A stretch of 64,000 bases of DNA, from positions 32,994,686-33,058,685 of the forward strand of contig OZ034968.1 in assembly GCA_964030785.1 (NCBI GenBank). The letters are read 5' to 3'. The notes under the pieces are model-generated. The model saw only the letters and a program-made list of their open reading frames with translations, was not told where the DNA came from and did no database searches. Of the stretch, positions 34,606 to 46,948 are shown piece by piece. The first letter of the stretch is position 1. Each line of letters begins with the position of its first letter. The translations under genes and the position numbers were made by a program. The DNA is from Siderastrea siderea (taxonomy: Eukaryota > Cnidaria > Anthozoa > Scleractinia > Rhizangiidae).

Positions 34606-35404
34606 TTGTTTATTTGCATGCACACGTTTCACTGCATTGCAGCCTAAAATTTTTATTGAAGTTTACGAATCAATTTTCGGAAATGTTTATTGAATATTAC
34701 AATTCGCGTTTATTAATCAGGAGAAGAGAAAACATCCATTTCAGATGTCTGTTTTATACTGAACGTGCAATTTGTAACGAGAACTTGAGCTGGTCATCCT
34801 CGGTAGATTCTGGACGTCAACGAACATTTAATTAGTTCGACATCTCTGAGCGGTCGTCAGGGGGGGCGGGAGACCGGGCAAAAGGGGCGGGAGGTGTACG
34901 GGAGGCGGGAAGCGAGAGAAAAAGGGAAAACTACGAAACATTGTGGAATATGTCGCAATCGAAGAAATGCAAAGAGGCGGGAGCCAACAAATACAGAGTA
35001 CGGGAAGCGGTAGGTTTATACCCCCCTGTTCCTCGCACCCCCACCGTATTGTAAGTGTTTGGGGAAAATGTAATCAGGAATTGAAGAATTATGCTAGCTA
35101 AATTTACAGAATGTATAAAGGAAGAGAATTATAAACGACGACGTAGCCTCTACCACTCAACAATACTAGAGCTCAAAGAAGAAAGAAAATGAGAAAAATA
35201 AAAGCTCAATGCGTTGGGGTGATTTCCTATAACCTATGAAACAACAATTCACGTTCAGTATTTTTTATTAAAGGTTTTAGATTTTTATATAACTCATTGT
35301 AAATATTTCTTTTTGATAATTCATTGTAAATATCTTAGAAAGTTAGGAGGGCCACAAGTTTATTAGTGCTTCGCACTATTTCGTGCTACCCTCGTTAAAT
35401 AAAG

Positions 35405-35453
<49 letters not shown>

Positions 35454-37440
35454 AACTAAACGAAGCAAAACAATAGAATGAGTAATAAATCGAATAGCAG
35501 CTGTTGTCCAATAGCAATTTAAGCATTCCTATAATAGTTGCTTTACTAGGCTTTCTTTTAGGAAAGCACGAGACAGTTGAATATTAGCACCACTGAGAGA
35601 ACTTGTTGCAAACAAAGCCATTTCAGTGCAGCCTTGTGTGCTCGCTCGTACTAAAAGGACAACAATGCTGAAGCCAACTTGCATCGACTTGCCTTTGGTC
35701 TTTAAACGGTTGAAAACAGGGGTTCATGTGCGTGCGTATTCGCAAGCCATTGCAAGTACACGCAGCTCATGGCCAAACGAAGTCAAGAGTTATTGCAGGC
35801 TTTCAACATGACGTTTAGACTTGGAGTACGTTTTTAAACCTAAGGAAGCAAGTTGCAGTCAATGGCTCAACTATTACTATTCATTCTATTACTTCGACAA
35901 AACAAGAAAAAATAACAGTTCGGTCGCTTAAGCAGTATTTGCACGAATTTGACGTTATGAAGTTTAAATAACCAATTTTTCTTCCTGATCAATAAGGATT
36001 TTGCTTGTGCTGCAGGGCTTAGGGAAAGAGAGGCTCCCCCCCTACGCCCTGTTGTGCTGTACACTAAGCCGCATCATGTCAAATAGTATAGTACACGAAT
36101 TTGCCAAGGAGATAACACTATAAGCGGTCAATATCATAGAAATTCAGGTCATGTTTGATTTAACACTTTGGTAAAAGGTTAGTCAAGATAACTGCGCATA
36201 CCTAGGCTACTACTGAACAGTAATTAAGTGAAGACAGTTTCCCTTTAACTAGGTGATTATTGCAGCACAATTTCGCTTAATTAAGTGATTTTTGACCAGT
36301 AAGTCAAGACAATTTTGCTTTATAGCGAAATGGAGGTGATTGTTGACTTTATTCCCATCTCTCTGCTATTTATCTTTTGAAAAACTGAGCCAAAAAATTC
36401 TCTTCACAAAGAAGGCCAGTCTACTTTTGACATTATTCTATTCGTACAACACTTAAAATTGACACTAAGTTTCCTATCCCTTGGTCAAATAAAGTGAATA
36501 TTAAGAAACTTTTCACATGTACAAAGATGTCCTAGAATACAGTGTGTCAAACATTCTACTGTAGTCGAACCAGATGGCCAGATAAGCACGGGTTATCAAC
36601 TTTCAGCAGACCAAACCATTATTAAAATATTTTACAGTCCATCGTCTACAAACATACAAAATTATCAAGGTTACGAACAATGAATGAGCCACTAATTTTA
36701 TTTAACTCTAGCCTGGAGCATTAGACTTGTTTGAGATTCCACCAACTTCTTTAACGGCGACCTTAAACACAAAGAAAACACCCCAAGGTCAACTCTCTCA
36801 CTCTAAGAAAGACACCGTCACGACCAGCACCAACTTTCAGTGTTAGACTGGGGTCTGGTTACATCATTTACGTTAGGTTTCCTGTAACGTATTTGGTTAC
36901 CGTAGGGGTCTGCACTATAGGTAACAAGTACACAGAAGTTTGGGACCAAATCTATTTCCTACTGCAGCAGATGACATCTCCCCCCCCCCCCCCCCACCCT
37001 CAAATCTGTGTCCCCATCCACACTAAAACGTTTTTTTTTTCTTTTCAAAACCGTACTCTTTGATACGTTTCTGCCCAACACTACAACGATCAAAAACTCT
37101 GATGAAAACGAGGACCTTAGAAAAAGTCTCAAAAGTGGAAATTTTGAAAACAAGCTGTTTTCAGTGTGGATGGGTGAAAACGTATCGTATTGAAAACGCT
37201 GTAGCGTGTGGACGGCTGACAACGGAGACATTCAAAACCGCTGACGGCATTTTGGATTGTTTTAACGTGGGAAATAGTCAAAAAAGAATAAAAAGATGTC
37301 AGTTTTTTCTGAATGACAACGTATTGTTGTGGGTAGGTAATAATGATATGAAAACGCTTTTTTGGGAAAAATATTTTGCAACGTTTTTGGACATCTGATA
37401 ACGTTAGTTTGAGCGGGGTATGAACTTGGTCACCCAGACT
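34606..37440. repeat. Segmental duplication block B
   Basis: Matches block A from about 2460 onward (TTTGCATGCACACGTTTC, TCATCCTCGGTAGATT, the GGTCAAATAAAGTGAATATTAAG segment, the GAAAACG-rich tail). It lacks both MITEs present in A and carries its own insertions, for example GC-rich DNA at 34860-35045 and an (ATT)n run at 35408. No coding region was recognised. Confidence 0.75.
35408..35452. repeat. (ATT)n microsatellite
   Basis: About 14 tandem ATT units after an AATAAAGTTTT stretch, probably the tail of a small retroelement. Confidence 0.85.
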
Positions 37441-39627
37441 CACTTACCGAGGAGTTTCCTGATCCAGTCTAGTTTCCTTTGATAATCCCTGTTGAGCCAT
37501 GTCCTTGGTAAACTCCACAAGGTCCATTGTCCATTTTTTCATTCATCATTTTGTCCTCGTAAACGTTATTCAAGGGCTTCACACGAAAGACAAAGGAAGA
37601 AAACCTTGTCAGTATTGCATTTCAAAATACAATGTCTTATCTGAGAACTGATTCAAACAGGATTTCAGGCGGCTGGAGAGGACTGCCTACGAGAGATTCT
37701 TGAATAGTGTTTCACTGGGAACTGATCACACAAATGGATCTTCGTAAAGATGCTTGTTGCAGGTCAGTCACAGATAATTGGCATTTACAGAAGGAAACAC
37801 AGTCTGGTAATGAACGGAGAATTTCTGTTCATTTTTAAATTTCTATATATTTTTGTTATCCAGTTGGCCGAGGAATATCACTTTTAATCCACTACAATCC
37901 ATTTTGAGCATATTCAGATCTAACATCAAAGCAAATGATCTAAAAAAATTAACACCGGTAAAGAAATGTTTTCGTTTCAATACTTCACTATCTTTCGAGA
38001 CTTCTTTTTCCGCCGTTCCTTCTTCAGTCAACCTAAACAATGTCCAAAATAATTACATTTAACTCGTGCTACTGTGACAAGCTGATTGCAGATGGCTACC
38101 GGCCGTAAATACTTTTTTAAGGTCACCCCTCTCAAATAAGCCCCCTCCCTCTCTAATAAGCCCCCTCTCTAATACCTTCCCTCCCCCCCAATTTATTAAG
38201 CCCCCCCCCCCGTTTTTTCACAGCGAAAAGACACATATGGCACAATCTGGGCATAAAATCACGTAAAGTATTAGCGAGCTATGCAAGAAATTTTACTTGA
38301 ACTACTCAATAAGAATCGTTATTAAGGTAATCACAATATTAAACGGCGGCACGAAGATATGAATTTTATTTTCGAGTGGTAAAAACAATATTTTACGTAA
38401 GAGCGCAGCGAGTACGTAAAATATTGTTTTTTACCACTCGAAAATAAAATTTATATCTTCAAGCCACTGTGTAATTTTCTTTTTATTGTATAGACAAGAG
38501 TATTTTTGCACAAACAACATGTACAGTGTACTGATTTTTTAAGACACAGTTTCTGCTTCAGTGGGGCACAGTTGTGGAATAACCTTCCACACAATGTCAG
38601 AGCCATCAGACCTCATAAAAAGTTTAATGATGAGATCAAATGCCTTATGTCCGCCTCGTACTTTCACGCGGCAAACATGTAAATCAGGTTTTATTTGTCA
38701 CTTTTGTAACTGATGTTTTTACCGTGTTTAAATAAAGTATATGTATGTATGTATATGTATGTATGTAAGAGCGGGAAATGACGTCACTGATATCCTCACT
38801 AGTGAGGATATGGAAAATACGCCATGAATGAACTCTACGAGTAGTCTATTTTCCACTCCAACACTCTTGTCTATAAAATAAAACATTTAGTCCATGAGCC
38901 AAGGCACCTAGAAATGAAATTTCGTAGCACCCCCCATGGGACATAGTGAAATTAGTATCAAATTAAAGCCCATGACCTATATTTTCAGAATCCACTTGTT
39001 TACAAGTTTTAAAGTGGAGTGCAACTGAGAAATTCCGCTATTTCCGAGGGGGGTGGGGTGGGGAAAATTTGTTTATTATGGATTTAATCAGAAGAAACTT
39101 GGCCCAGATCTCTTTCAAACATCAACCAAATTGATTCAAGTTTGCAAGATATAGTTGTTGTGTTATAAGTTATCCATATGTGTTATCGGACCTCAAGTTT
39201 GGGTTACCATGGCAACAGACACCAATGGAATATTGCATGATGCTGAAAATATGAGGTTTTTCACACAATCTGGGCTACAAGAATGAGTTTTTATCCTTAA
39301 TTTAAGTTAATTAATTTGAAAATTGTATCAAAATAATTAAGATACACTTTAGTGGCATAGAATAACCTTAACTGGCTATTATAATAGCTTCTCCTTTAAA
39401 ATGGAGAATTTCTATTATGAGAGACCTGTTGTTTGCAAATTATTTCTTGGAATATTTGAATCTCAATATTGCCGGAATTATCCGTGCATTTTGAGTGAAT
39501 TTTGGTCAGTTGACCTAACTTTGAAAAAAGAATATGCAGCGCTTGAATTAGCTTGTGATTCCGTTGCCATGGCAACGGTTGCACATGAAACTCAATTTTC
39601 AGCAGCGGCTAAAGACATGTATCTACA
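37441..39627. other. Stretch without recognisable gene
   Basis: Contains a CTATTAAGCCCC-type MITE fragment (38120-38215), a foldback (38354-38460) and the short palindrome GTTGCCATGGCAAC at about 39563. No supported gene. Confidence 0.4.
38354..38460. mobile_element. 107-bp foldback element
   Basis: GAAGATATGAATTTTATTTTCGAGTGG at the left is answered by CCACTCGAAAATAAAATTTATATCTTC at the right. The middle palindrome is AATATTTTACGTA / TACGTAAAATATT. Confidence 0.8.
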
Positions 39628-39936
39628 ATAACGAGAGGCCTACCGAATATATCTTTTGAAATGTCATTTTTCGATCACTGAAAAATTTACCAACACATCA
39701 TTCCTATGTCTTAATTGTATCGTACTAAGATGGCTGCTTTTTATTCCTCAATGTAGCTGTTTGAGTCTTTAATAAAACAGCAGCATTACCTGTAAAATCT
39801 TAACTGGCATTATAACCTGTGAAACCCACATCGCAGACGACTGTCCCCACCCGTCTTGGTTGTGTAAACCAAGCAACAATCATAAGTAACAAAAGAAAAC
39901 TGTTTTATTAGGTTGAACAAGAAGCTGTTTGTCTCC

Positions 39937-40645
39937 ATGGCTGGTGCAGTACCAACAGCCTCATCCACCAAGGAGAAGACGAACTATGTGCGGTTGTGTC
40001 GTCTCCTGGTGGATGTTGGAACACAGGCCCTCAGAGACACATTTAATGCCATCCACCCACCAGCTAATCTGCACACTGTTCTAGCGGGAAACAAAGCCAC
40101 GTTGCAGCTGCTGAGAGCACGAAAGATAATCAACCCAACTCAGTGGGGCAAGCTCTTCCCTGCCATTCCTTCTTCCGTGTCATCAGCGTCTTTTGACATC
40201 ACTCTGCTGATGGTCTTGTTACGAAACATTTGTGGCTTAGCTGCTCCCGCAACTGGCTGGGGTGCCCTTCCTGCTGCAACAGATGTCAGTCTTGAAGCAG
40301 ATATCGCTCGTATTAAGTACTTCAGAAACACGGTGTATGCGCACGCAGAGCATGCTTCTGTTGACGATGCGACATTTAACATATATTGGAGAGAGATCCG
40401 GGACGCTCTGGTGCGGCTGGGAGGAGTTGCTTACAGCGCAGCCATTGACAATCTTGAAACAGAATGCATGGACTCTGACGTGGAGGAACATTACAAGGAG
40501 CTTCTTCAACAGTGGAAAAACGATGAAGACAACATAAAAGACGAGTTGAAAGAAATGAAGACCCTCATTGACATTGACATAAGAAATCTCACGAAAAAGA
40601 TTGATAATCTAGTAACGTCAACTGTGATTTCTAAGGAGGAAACAG
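39937..40645 (+). CDS. HEPN-NHL copy 2, exon 1: DZIP3-type HEPN domain
   Basis: About 88% identical by eye to the copy 1 exon, with the same ATG context and the HEPN signature intact (R-N-TVYA-H at residues 130-136). The donor of copy 1 (GAAG|GTGAGT) reads GAAG|ATGAGT here at 40655, so the GT is lost. Ten bases earlier CAG|GTGCGG is a usable donor in the same phase (1), which would keep the join to the acceptor at 48620/48621 in frame. Without splicing the frame runs to 40821 and takes on a tail coded by a MITE that inserted at 40674. Copy 2 has three extra residues (near KTL in ELKEMKTLID). Confidence 0.7.
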
Positions 40646-40673
40646 GTGCGGAAGATGAGTTGTACTCAAATGT

Positions 40674-41117
40674 TCAAGGACGGTGCGTCCTTTTGATACT
40701 GCGCATACGTTCTGCGCATCTCGGGATATTCGGGTTTCTTAAGGAATTTGCGGTTTATGACTATGTGGAAAAAACAGATGTTAGCAAGGGCTATCAGAAT
40801 CCAAAAAGAAAACTGGGGTAACCACGCATTTTTCAGAGATAATTGAGCTTAAATTTGGAAAGAAATTGCCATACATTTTTTGTATTTGAACGCTTTTTTT
40901 AGAATTATTACAAGTCCCGCACATGCGTGCTCTGGCTGGCTTGTAGCCACAAATGGGCACTTTTTTTAGAATTATGGTTGCTTAATTATCTCTGAAAAAT
41001 GCGTGGCTACCCACATTTTTCTTTTTGGATTCCAATAACCCTTGCTAAGATCTACTTTTCCCCGTAGTTATAACCTTTGCAAAAATACATCATTCTGTAT
41101 TAGGAGAAACCGTCCTT
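40674..41117. mobile_element. MITE with GGACGGT ends (TTAA-type target)
   Basis: CAAGGACGGTGC at the left and ACCGTCCTTAAA at the right are inverted repeats. Inside, AGCAAGGG..ATCAGAATCCAAAAAGAAAA is answered by TTTTTCTTTTTGGATTCCAATAACCC further right. A related copy at 58255-58643 sits between clear TTAA duplications, so a TTAA-targeting superfamily (piggyBac or Kolobok) is likely. Confidence 0.7.
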
Positions 41118-42105
41118 AAAATTCGAGTTTTACACAATAGCATCAGTCTCTATACCCTCGGTGCCAGAAATTATTCCTTTTAAGCGACGAAGCCACGAAA
41201 GTGTGCCTCGCTTTCGCGACTTTCCCGCACAAAGGTCACGCTAAAAACCTCTGGTACCCAGGTCATGCAGGGTACAGTCTTTATCACATTTTCCCAGTGG
41301 TAGTTTATATGTTCAATGATGACTTCTGCGACACCAGAAACTGTTTTACTGACAGAACTGAGGTTCCACAAACACAGATGGCTGAAGACTGGCCTTAAGC
41401 CAAGTGTTCCCACTGTCAGCGAAATAATAGTTTGCGGAACATGCGAATCAGGCATTCGCGTTTATTCACATACTGTTTTGTTGCTATGCAATGGAGTTCG
41501 TGGGCTCAGTTTTCAATTATCGGTGTTTCAATGCTATCGCGATTTTTTCGTCAACAGGACTCAGAGTTCATGCATTTCTTCCTTTTCTGTGGCGTTGTTA
41601 GATTAGCTTCGATTAACAGTCGTTGTATTGTGCATAATTACCGCGTCAACTAGGTTTAAAGCTGGAATATATGTTGCCAAATCATTCCGTGTAATTAATG
41701 ACGTCAAGCAAATGCTCAGATTGATAATTACTTCCCCGCTTTGAAAGAAAAATTTCAAAGGCTTAAGGCCAACTTGTTATTTGTTGAAGCATGTACTTTT
41801 TTAAGGATTATTTGTCGAGGAGAGCTCAAGTAATAAATCAAACCCGAGGAGGGGGTGTTTCATCAGGATATCCAAACACTGAAACCCGATTTACACGACA
41901 ACCGTTAGGGCACGGCACTCCTGACCTTGGCACGCGTGCCCACAGATTTGGTCCGCCATCTGTTACGTTTACACGACAAAATTAGGGCGGCCCTAATTTT
42001 GTGATGGGTACGCTTAAAACTAGAAACGGCACCTCCAAATTACTGAGTACGCCAGTCAATTTGACAGCGGTAAACAGCTACTTCATGTAATTTCGTTCTT
42101 TGCAA

Positions 42106-43356
42106 ATGGCGGACAGAGAGTGTCGCGAACGAGCCATTTTGTGGTTCTATTTCTGCAGGAAATCGAAGAACAAAGTAAATGTAGGAAACAAGAAATCCTT
42201 CTCTCTGCTGTCTTGGATGAATTTGTCCAAACGGCGGAGATACCTGTTTGCCCAAGCAGTTTTGGTCTGTATTAACCAGCCCCGGCTAAAAGATTTGTGG
42301 ATGCATCGGAGATCAGCCACCTGGTTCGAAATGGTAACGCTTTCGTTCGATGAAAAGCAGTGGTATGACGACTTTCGAGTTACGAAGGCTACCTTTACCT
42401 ACTTGTTGAATGTAATAAGTGGAGATATTTCTCGTCAAGACACCACAATGCGCAAGGCTATCTCTGCTGACCGTCGCCTTGCGTTGACACTCTACTATTT
42501 GGCATCGACAGCCGAATACAGGACTATTGCTCACCTGTTTGGCGTATCCACACCTTTTGTCTGCGTGTGCATCAAGGATGTATGCGAAGCAATAAATCGT
42601 AGGTTTGCAAGAGTTATAAGTTTTCCACAAGGAGACGACCTAGTGCAAGTACTCAATGGTTATGAGGAAAGGTGGGGAATGCCGATGTGCGCTGGTGCCA
42701 TTGATGGTACCCATATACCAATACTTTTACCTCAAGAGAGTCACGCTGACTATGTTAACCGAAAGAATTATCATAGCATTCTCCTGCAAGCTGTTGTTGA
42801 CTGCCATTATAAATTTCGAGATGTTGTTATTGGTTGGCCGGGGAGCGTGCATGATGCACGTGTGTTGGCGAATTCAACGCTTTACAAGTATGGGAACGAG
42901 AAAAAACTCTTTCCGAGGAATCTTACCAAGCAAATTGGAGATGAACACATATCTCCCTACCTTATTGGAGATGCTGCGTACCCCTTGCTGCCATGGCTAA
43001 TGAAACCTTACCCAGAGAACCGTACCACACCCAGAGAACATCATCTGTTCAATTATCATCTGAGTAGGGCTAGAATGACAGTTGAGAATACGTATGGTCG
43101 ATGGAAGGGCAGATTTCGCCGTTTCTTAAAACGCGTGGATATGGGTGTTAACTCACTGCTTCCCGTAACTAAAGCTTCCTGTATCCTGCACAATGTATGC
43201 GAAGAGCAAAAGAATGCCTTTCTTCCTGAGTGGGTGGTAAGAGAATCTTCGCTGGAAGTACCAGCTGCAAGTAGGCATCATGATGTACTGACAGGCGATG
43301 CTTTTGATACCCGTGGGGCTTTGGCAGAGTATTTTATGATGCAGGAGTTGTATTAA
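42106..43356 (+). CDS. PIF/Harbinger transposase (DDE_Tnp_4 nuclease)
   Basis: An intact 416-residue ORF with no introns needed. The N-terminal helical region (residues ~1-130) precedes a helix-turn-helix-like segment (TIAHLFGVSTPFVCVCIKDV). The RNase H-like nuclease shows all three expected catalytic positions: D in CAGAIDGTHIPI, D in PYLIGDAAYPLLPW and E in ARMTVENTYGRWKGRF. The DxxR-like VHDARV segment of HARBI1 relatives is also visible. The start is the ATG in GCAAATGGCGG, since the in-frame codon upstream is TTG. Known relatives cut and paste DNA and need a Myb-like partner for nuclear import and DNA binding. That partner appears to be encoded at 44020-47825. Length matches active family members. 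Confidence 0.9.
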   Translation: MADRECRERAILWFYFCRKSKNKVNVGNKKSFSLLSWMNLSKRRRYLFAQAVLVCINQPRLKDLWMHRRSATWFEMVTLSFDEKQWYDDFRVTKATFTYLLNVISGDISRQDTTMRKAISADRRLALTLYYLASTAEYRTIAHLFGVSTPFVCVCIKDVCEAINRRFARVISFPQGDDLVQVLNGYEERWGMPMCAGAIDGTHIPILLPQESHADYVNRKNYHSILLQAVVDCHYKFRDVVIGWPGSVHDARVLANSTLYKYGNEKKLFPRNLTKQIGDEHISPYLIGDAAYPLLPWLMKPYPENRTTPREHHLFNYHLSRARMTVENTYGRWKGRFRRFLKRVDMGVNSLLPVTKASCILHNVCEEQKNAFLPEWVVRESSLEVPAASRHHDVLTGDAFDTRGALAEYFMMQELY

Positions 43357-44019
43357 GGTAGCTGAACACAGTTTCAGTGCACTCTTATCACACACTTCAG
43401 TCATGATGTGAAGCAGCATGCGTGCTCAACAAATATGGCGCTGATTCAGCTTTGGTTTTATTTCCTTCACTGAGAATTGCAAAGTACAGTTATTTTTGTT
43501 CTTAAAAACATACAGTTGGTTGTAATATAAAAACATGTGTTAGAAAAGTGTGTAAGAATTAGAGAAGTCTGGATAGCAAGCAAGTTAAAAGTTTTAGAAA
43601 AACGACAACAAATTTGTTTTTATAAAACATGTTTCAGATGACAGAAGATGACACAAGAAATGTCGAAATATGTTTTGTAAAATTAAACTTGTTGTTGTCT
43701 TTCTAAAACTGTTAGTGTGTAAGAAAAAGTCGTGTCATGGAGAATCTAGCATTTTAAACCCAAGACTGTTATTTTATTTGTATTACTTTAACAAGTTGTT
43801 CTTAATGTCCTTAATGTTCTTGAAACAAAGTACACCAACAGCACAAAATGAAGTAAACGAATTATTGGTAACATATTTATCTTACGGCATCAAATACTGG
43901 AACGAGGTTTGATTGCCATTCGTTGAATTTAAGGCAAAACTTACAACACTTCAACAACTACTAAGTGAAATGGAATAACTCAACAATTTGCCAAATTTTG
44001 GGCATGATTTCATTTTAAA

Positions 44020-44242
44020 CTAATGTGTATAAAAGGAACCTGCAGAGCTTGTGCTAACATACTCATTGTCACTCTGCAAAGATTGTGGGGATGAACTCCT
44101 GTTGAGACCTGGAAAGTACGGTTGGGCGGAATAACCCATCAGCATAGTCATCATTATCATCTCGTGCTCCCTTTCTTCTCGTCTTCGTTCGTTTTCCATT
44201 TCCATTTGTTTCATTCTCAGCTCATGTTCAAATTGCTGCATT
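44020..44242 (-). CDS. Harbinger Myb/SANT-like accessory protein, exon 5 (C-terminus)
   Basis: Acceptor GTCTGCTGCAG|AATGC; the exon continues codon phase 2 from exon 4 and ends at a TAG. It encodes an amphipathic, glutamate/arginine/methionine-rich helix (MQQFEHELRMKQMEMENERR) and a serine-rich tail. Such a coiled-coil end is typical of the Myb-like partners of Harbinger transposases. The segment should not be read as an independent gene. Confidence 0.75.
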
Positions 44243-45254
44243 CTGCAGCAGACAAAATGCAACCAGTTGTAAGTTTGACTGTTAGCTCTCAATCTGAATT
44301 ATAGTTAAATTTCTAACATCTTGTTTCGTCTTTTAAAGAAATACATAAATAAATAAATAAAACTTAATTAGAGAGAGAGTTTGAAGAGCAGTAATAAGTG
44401 AGAAAGTAACAAATAACGTATTTTGACCTTTGAGACCTCAATAATGTTCTCTGAGTAAGGGCCCCTGAGGCTTTTCTTGTTCGCTGCTAATCTCAAATAT
44501 CTATCACTTCTTTGTATCGAAACGACCGGATACCCTTCTGGAACTAAATTAAATTACAAAATACTCTTCTATTTATAAACGGTTTTATTTATATCTTTAT
44601 TCTAAAGAATGAAACTGAAGATATTTCTCTTATTTTCCCGAGTTTTTTTAGGCAGGAAATCAGTGACAAACGCGTAGAGAATATACCACCTGATATGAAA
44701 GGATTCAAGCATGCAGCATATTTTTGTACATGAAAACCTCGTCTTGTTCTGAATTTTCATTCAGTTTCAGCTCAGACAGAGCAACCATATACAATAACGG
44801 AACCTTCAAGTTAGCAATCCTGTAAATTTGAGCGCTAGTGCCAAGAAGATATATCGTAACCTGTGATTTTCTTATTTTTGCCAACATTTGCGTGGCGTTT
44901 TGCGAATTGCCGTTATGGGAAATTTGCATACCGAGGATCGTACAAGCAGAAAAAAATTTTGATTGGCTGTTTCGTTGAATGTCAATCAATCAAAAAAGTG
45001 GGCAGTAGACGTTCCGTAAAAGAATTGTACCCGGCAGGCTCTATTTTTCGTTTCGCCCTTCCCGCCTGAGTGTTTCACCGAGCGAAACGAAGATAGAACC
45101 TGATCGCATGTTAGGGGAGCCGGCCCTTTTGGACTTTTATCGTCCAGATGATTTTTTTCCTTTCTATCTCCCCCCACCCCCTCTAAAAATAACGACTTGT
45201 CTCTATTGTGAAAATGTAGGGGCTGTTGATATCAGAATATTAATGGCCCACTAC

Positions 45255-45585
45255 CTGAGGAATTCTTCACTCGAAGCCTGTTTGAATTTTTCGAACACTA
45301 CGTCTAGTGACTTCTCCACATTGCTCTTTCGATTTCTTTTTCCCTTTGTGGTGCTGGCAGCTGCTGCTTCACTCTTCGTTCCCTGTTGATCAAGATCTTT
45401 GCGGGGCACCACATTCCCATCCTCTGGTTGTTCACATTCCATCTCCACATTGCTCTTTCGATTTCTTTTGCCCTTTGTGGTGCTGGCAGCTGCTTCTTGA
45501 CTCCTGTTTCCATGGTGATCGGGTTCTTTGGGGGGCACCACGTTCCCATCCTTTGGTTGTTCACATTCCACCGGTGCAACAACTT
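45255..45585 (-). CDS. Harbinger Myb/SANT-like accessory protein, exon 4 (tandem peptide repeat)
   Basis: Acceptor CCTTTTCAG|AAGTT, donor CTCAG|GTAGTG; enters in phase 1 and leaves in phase 2. It encodes two tandem ~43-residue units, each with ECEQPxDGNVVP...AAASTTKGKRNRKSNVE. The basic KGKRNRK is a likely nuclear-localisation element present twice. The end is SLDVVFEKFKQASSEEFL. The repetition at DNA level (about 130-bp units) points to a fairly recent internal duplication. Confidence 0.7.
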
Positions 45586-46039
45586 CTGAAAAGGATATGT
45601 TGCCAAGTTTTAATAACAACTTGAAAAATCTACTAGATATGTCCATGGAGTCTATAAAAAGTATGAGTGCTAGATCCAGACTTCCTGCAGTAAAGCGAGT
45701 GATATGGGTGCTTGTCGGACATTTAGAAAAATACCCATCTAAGGTACCAAATACAAAGACATACTGTGAGGTCCAAAAACAAAGCATAAGTAAGCATGGA
45801 GATAATTTCTATCACTCGTTTAGAGTGTATTTTCTTTGCAGGAAGAAAGGAATTGTATTCCCACCCCTAACTAATTAAATATATCACTGATTGAACTAGC
45901 TAAAGTGAAATGTCCATGAAGTAAATAGGGAACATAATTACTCTCCCCTAAATGGAAGGATATAGTCCACTGCAAGATTTCCACCCAGCATAATGATTAC
46001 TAATACCCATTTACACACATAATGTGGATTAAAGTTTCT

Positions 46040-46130
46040 CGGCTAAGTAAACAATGACAGCAGAGATCAGGATACGAACCTCCGACCTCAAACCTCTGAT
46101 GCGTTAACTTAACTACCAGGCCTCCTCACT
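46040..46130 (-). mobile_element. tRNA-like (SINE) fragment
   Basis: On the minus strand GGCCTGGTAGTTAAGTTAAC and GGTCGGAGGTTCGTATCC resemble the A and B boxes of a tRNA-derived SINE. It lies inside an intron of the Harbinger accessory gene. No complete cloverleaf could be drawn. Confidence 0.4.
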
Positions 46131-46224
46131 TTTCAAAGAAAGACCTTCTAAAACTCTGCAATTTTGAATTTTAATTTTAAATATTTTTCACAATTTTATA
46201 GATTCAATCTATTCATATTTATAC

Positions 46225-46422
46225 CTTCAGGTGCTTCCTCTGAAGAACCATTATCGTCGCAATTTGGACAGCAAAAAGTGTCTTTATCGGCATACACTTT
46301 CACACTTCCTCCCTCTGTGATGTGAACGCCAGCAGAATGGATCAGCTGCTCGTAGTGACAGTTATCGCAGCGTACAATGTCAGTTTCACCTTGCCCATAC
46401 TTTTCTATAAGTTCATCACAAT
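46225..46422 (-). CDS. Harbinger Myb/SANT-like accessory protein, exon 3 (zinc-ribbon-like)
   Basis: Acceptor TTCGTTTTAG|ATTG, donor GAAG|GTATAA; enters and leaves in phase 1. It encodes 66 residues with CDNC and CPNC pairs about 34 residues apart (VRCDNCHYEQL ... TFCCPNCDDNG), a layout able to bind one zinc ion. This module is not part of the minimal Myb-like partner I know from other Harbinger elements and may be specific to this lineage. Confidence 0.7.
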
Positions 46423-46948
46423 CTAAAACGAAACCAAAATTAGTGGATGCAACCTTCAAACGTTGCAATGCAGATTACCACGTATATTTTACAGCAATAA
46501 TAATATGAATCAAACAACTACATTAAAGAAACAACAACAGAAGCAAGGACATGAGGAGGAAATTGATAATTAATGTTCAGTTGTCATACCATTTTCTGCA
46601 GAATCTACGAATTATACATGCATATCAGTTTTGTATGTTTATCAGCCATCTGGGCAATTAAATATAATTTTCGGACATGAATATAAGTATTCTGCATAAT
46701 ATTCACCATGCGCATGGTGATTATAGGATTTCTTGTTGTGATTGCTAAGCTGAATTTTCTTCAAGTTCTTGTTATTCTCCTCTGAAATTGTACTAAAACA
46801 ATTATTCACCTCAGGATCAGTAAATACTGCAAAAAATTTACCTCGACTTCGTCTCGGTGAAAATTCAGCAATATTTACTTCGGCTTCGGCGAATAATTGT
46901 TCAATACAAATTGTTCAATACAAACAATATTTTAACAGCTGTACTTAC

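Noticed and set aside
44020..45787. Separate small genes at 44020-44292 and 45251-45787
   Set aside because: Splice sites and phases show that they are exons 5 and 4 of one accessory gene; the upstream parts of these ORFs are intron sequence.
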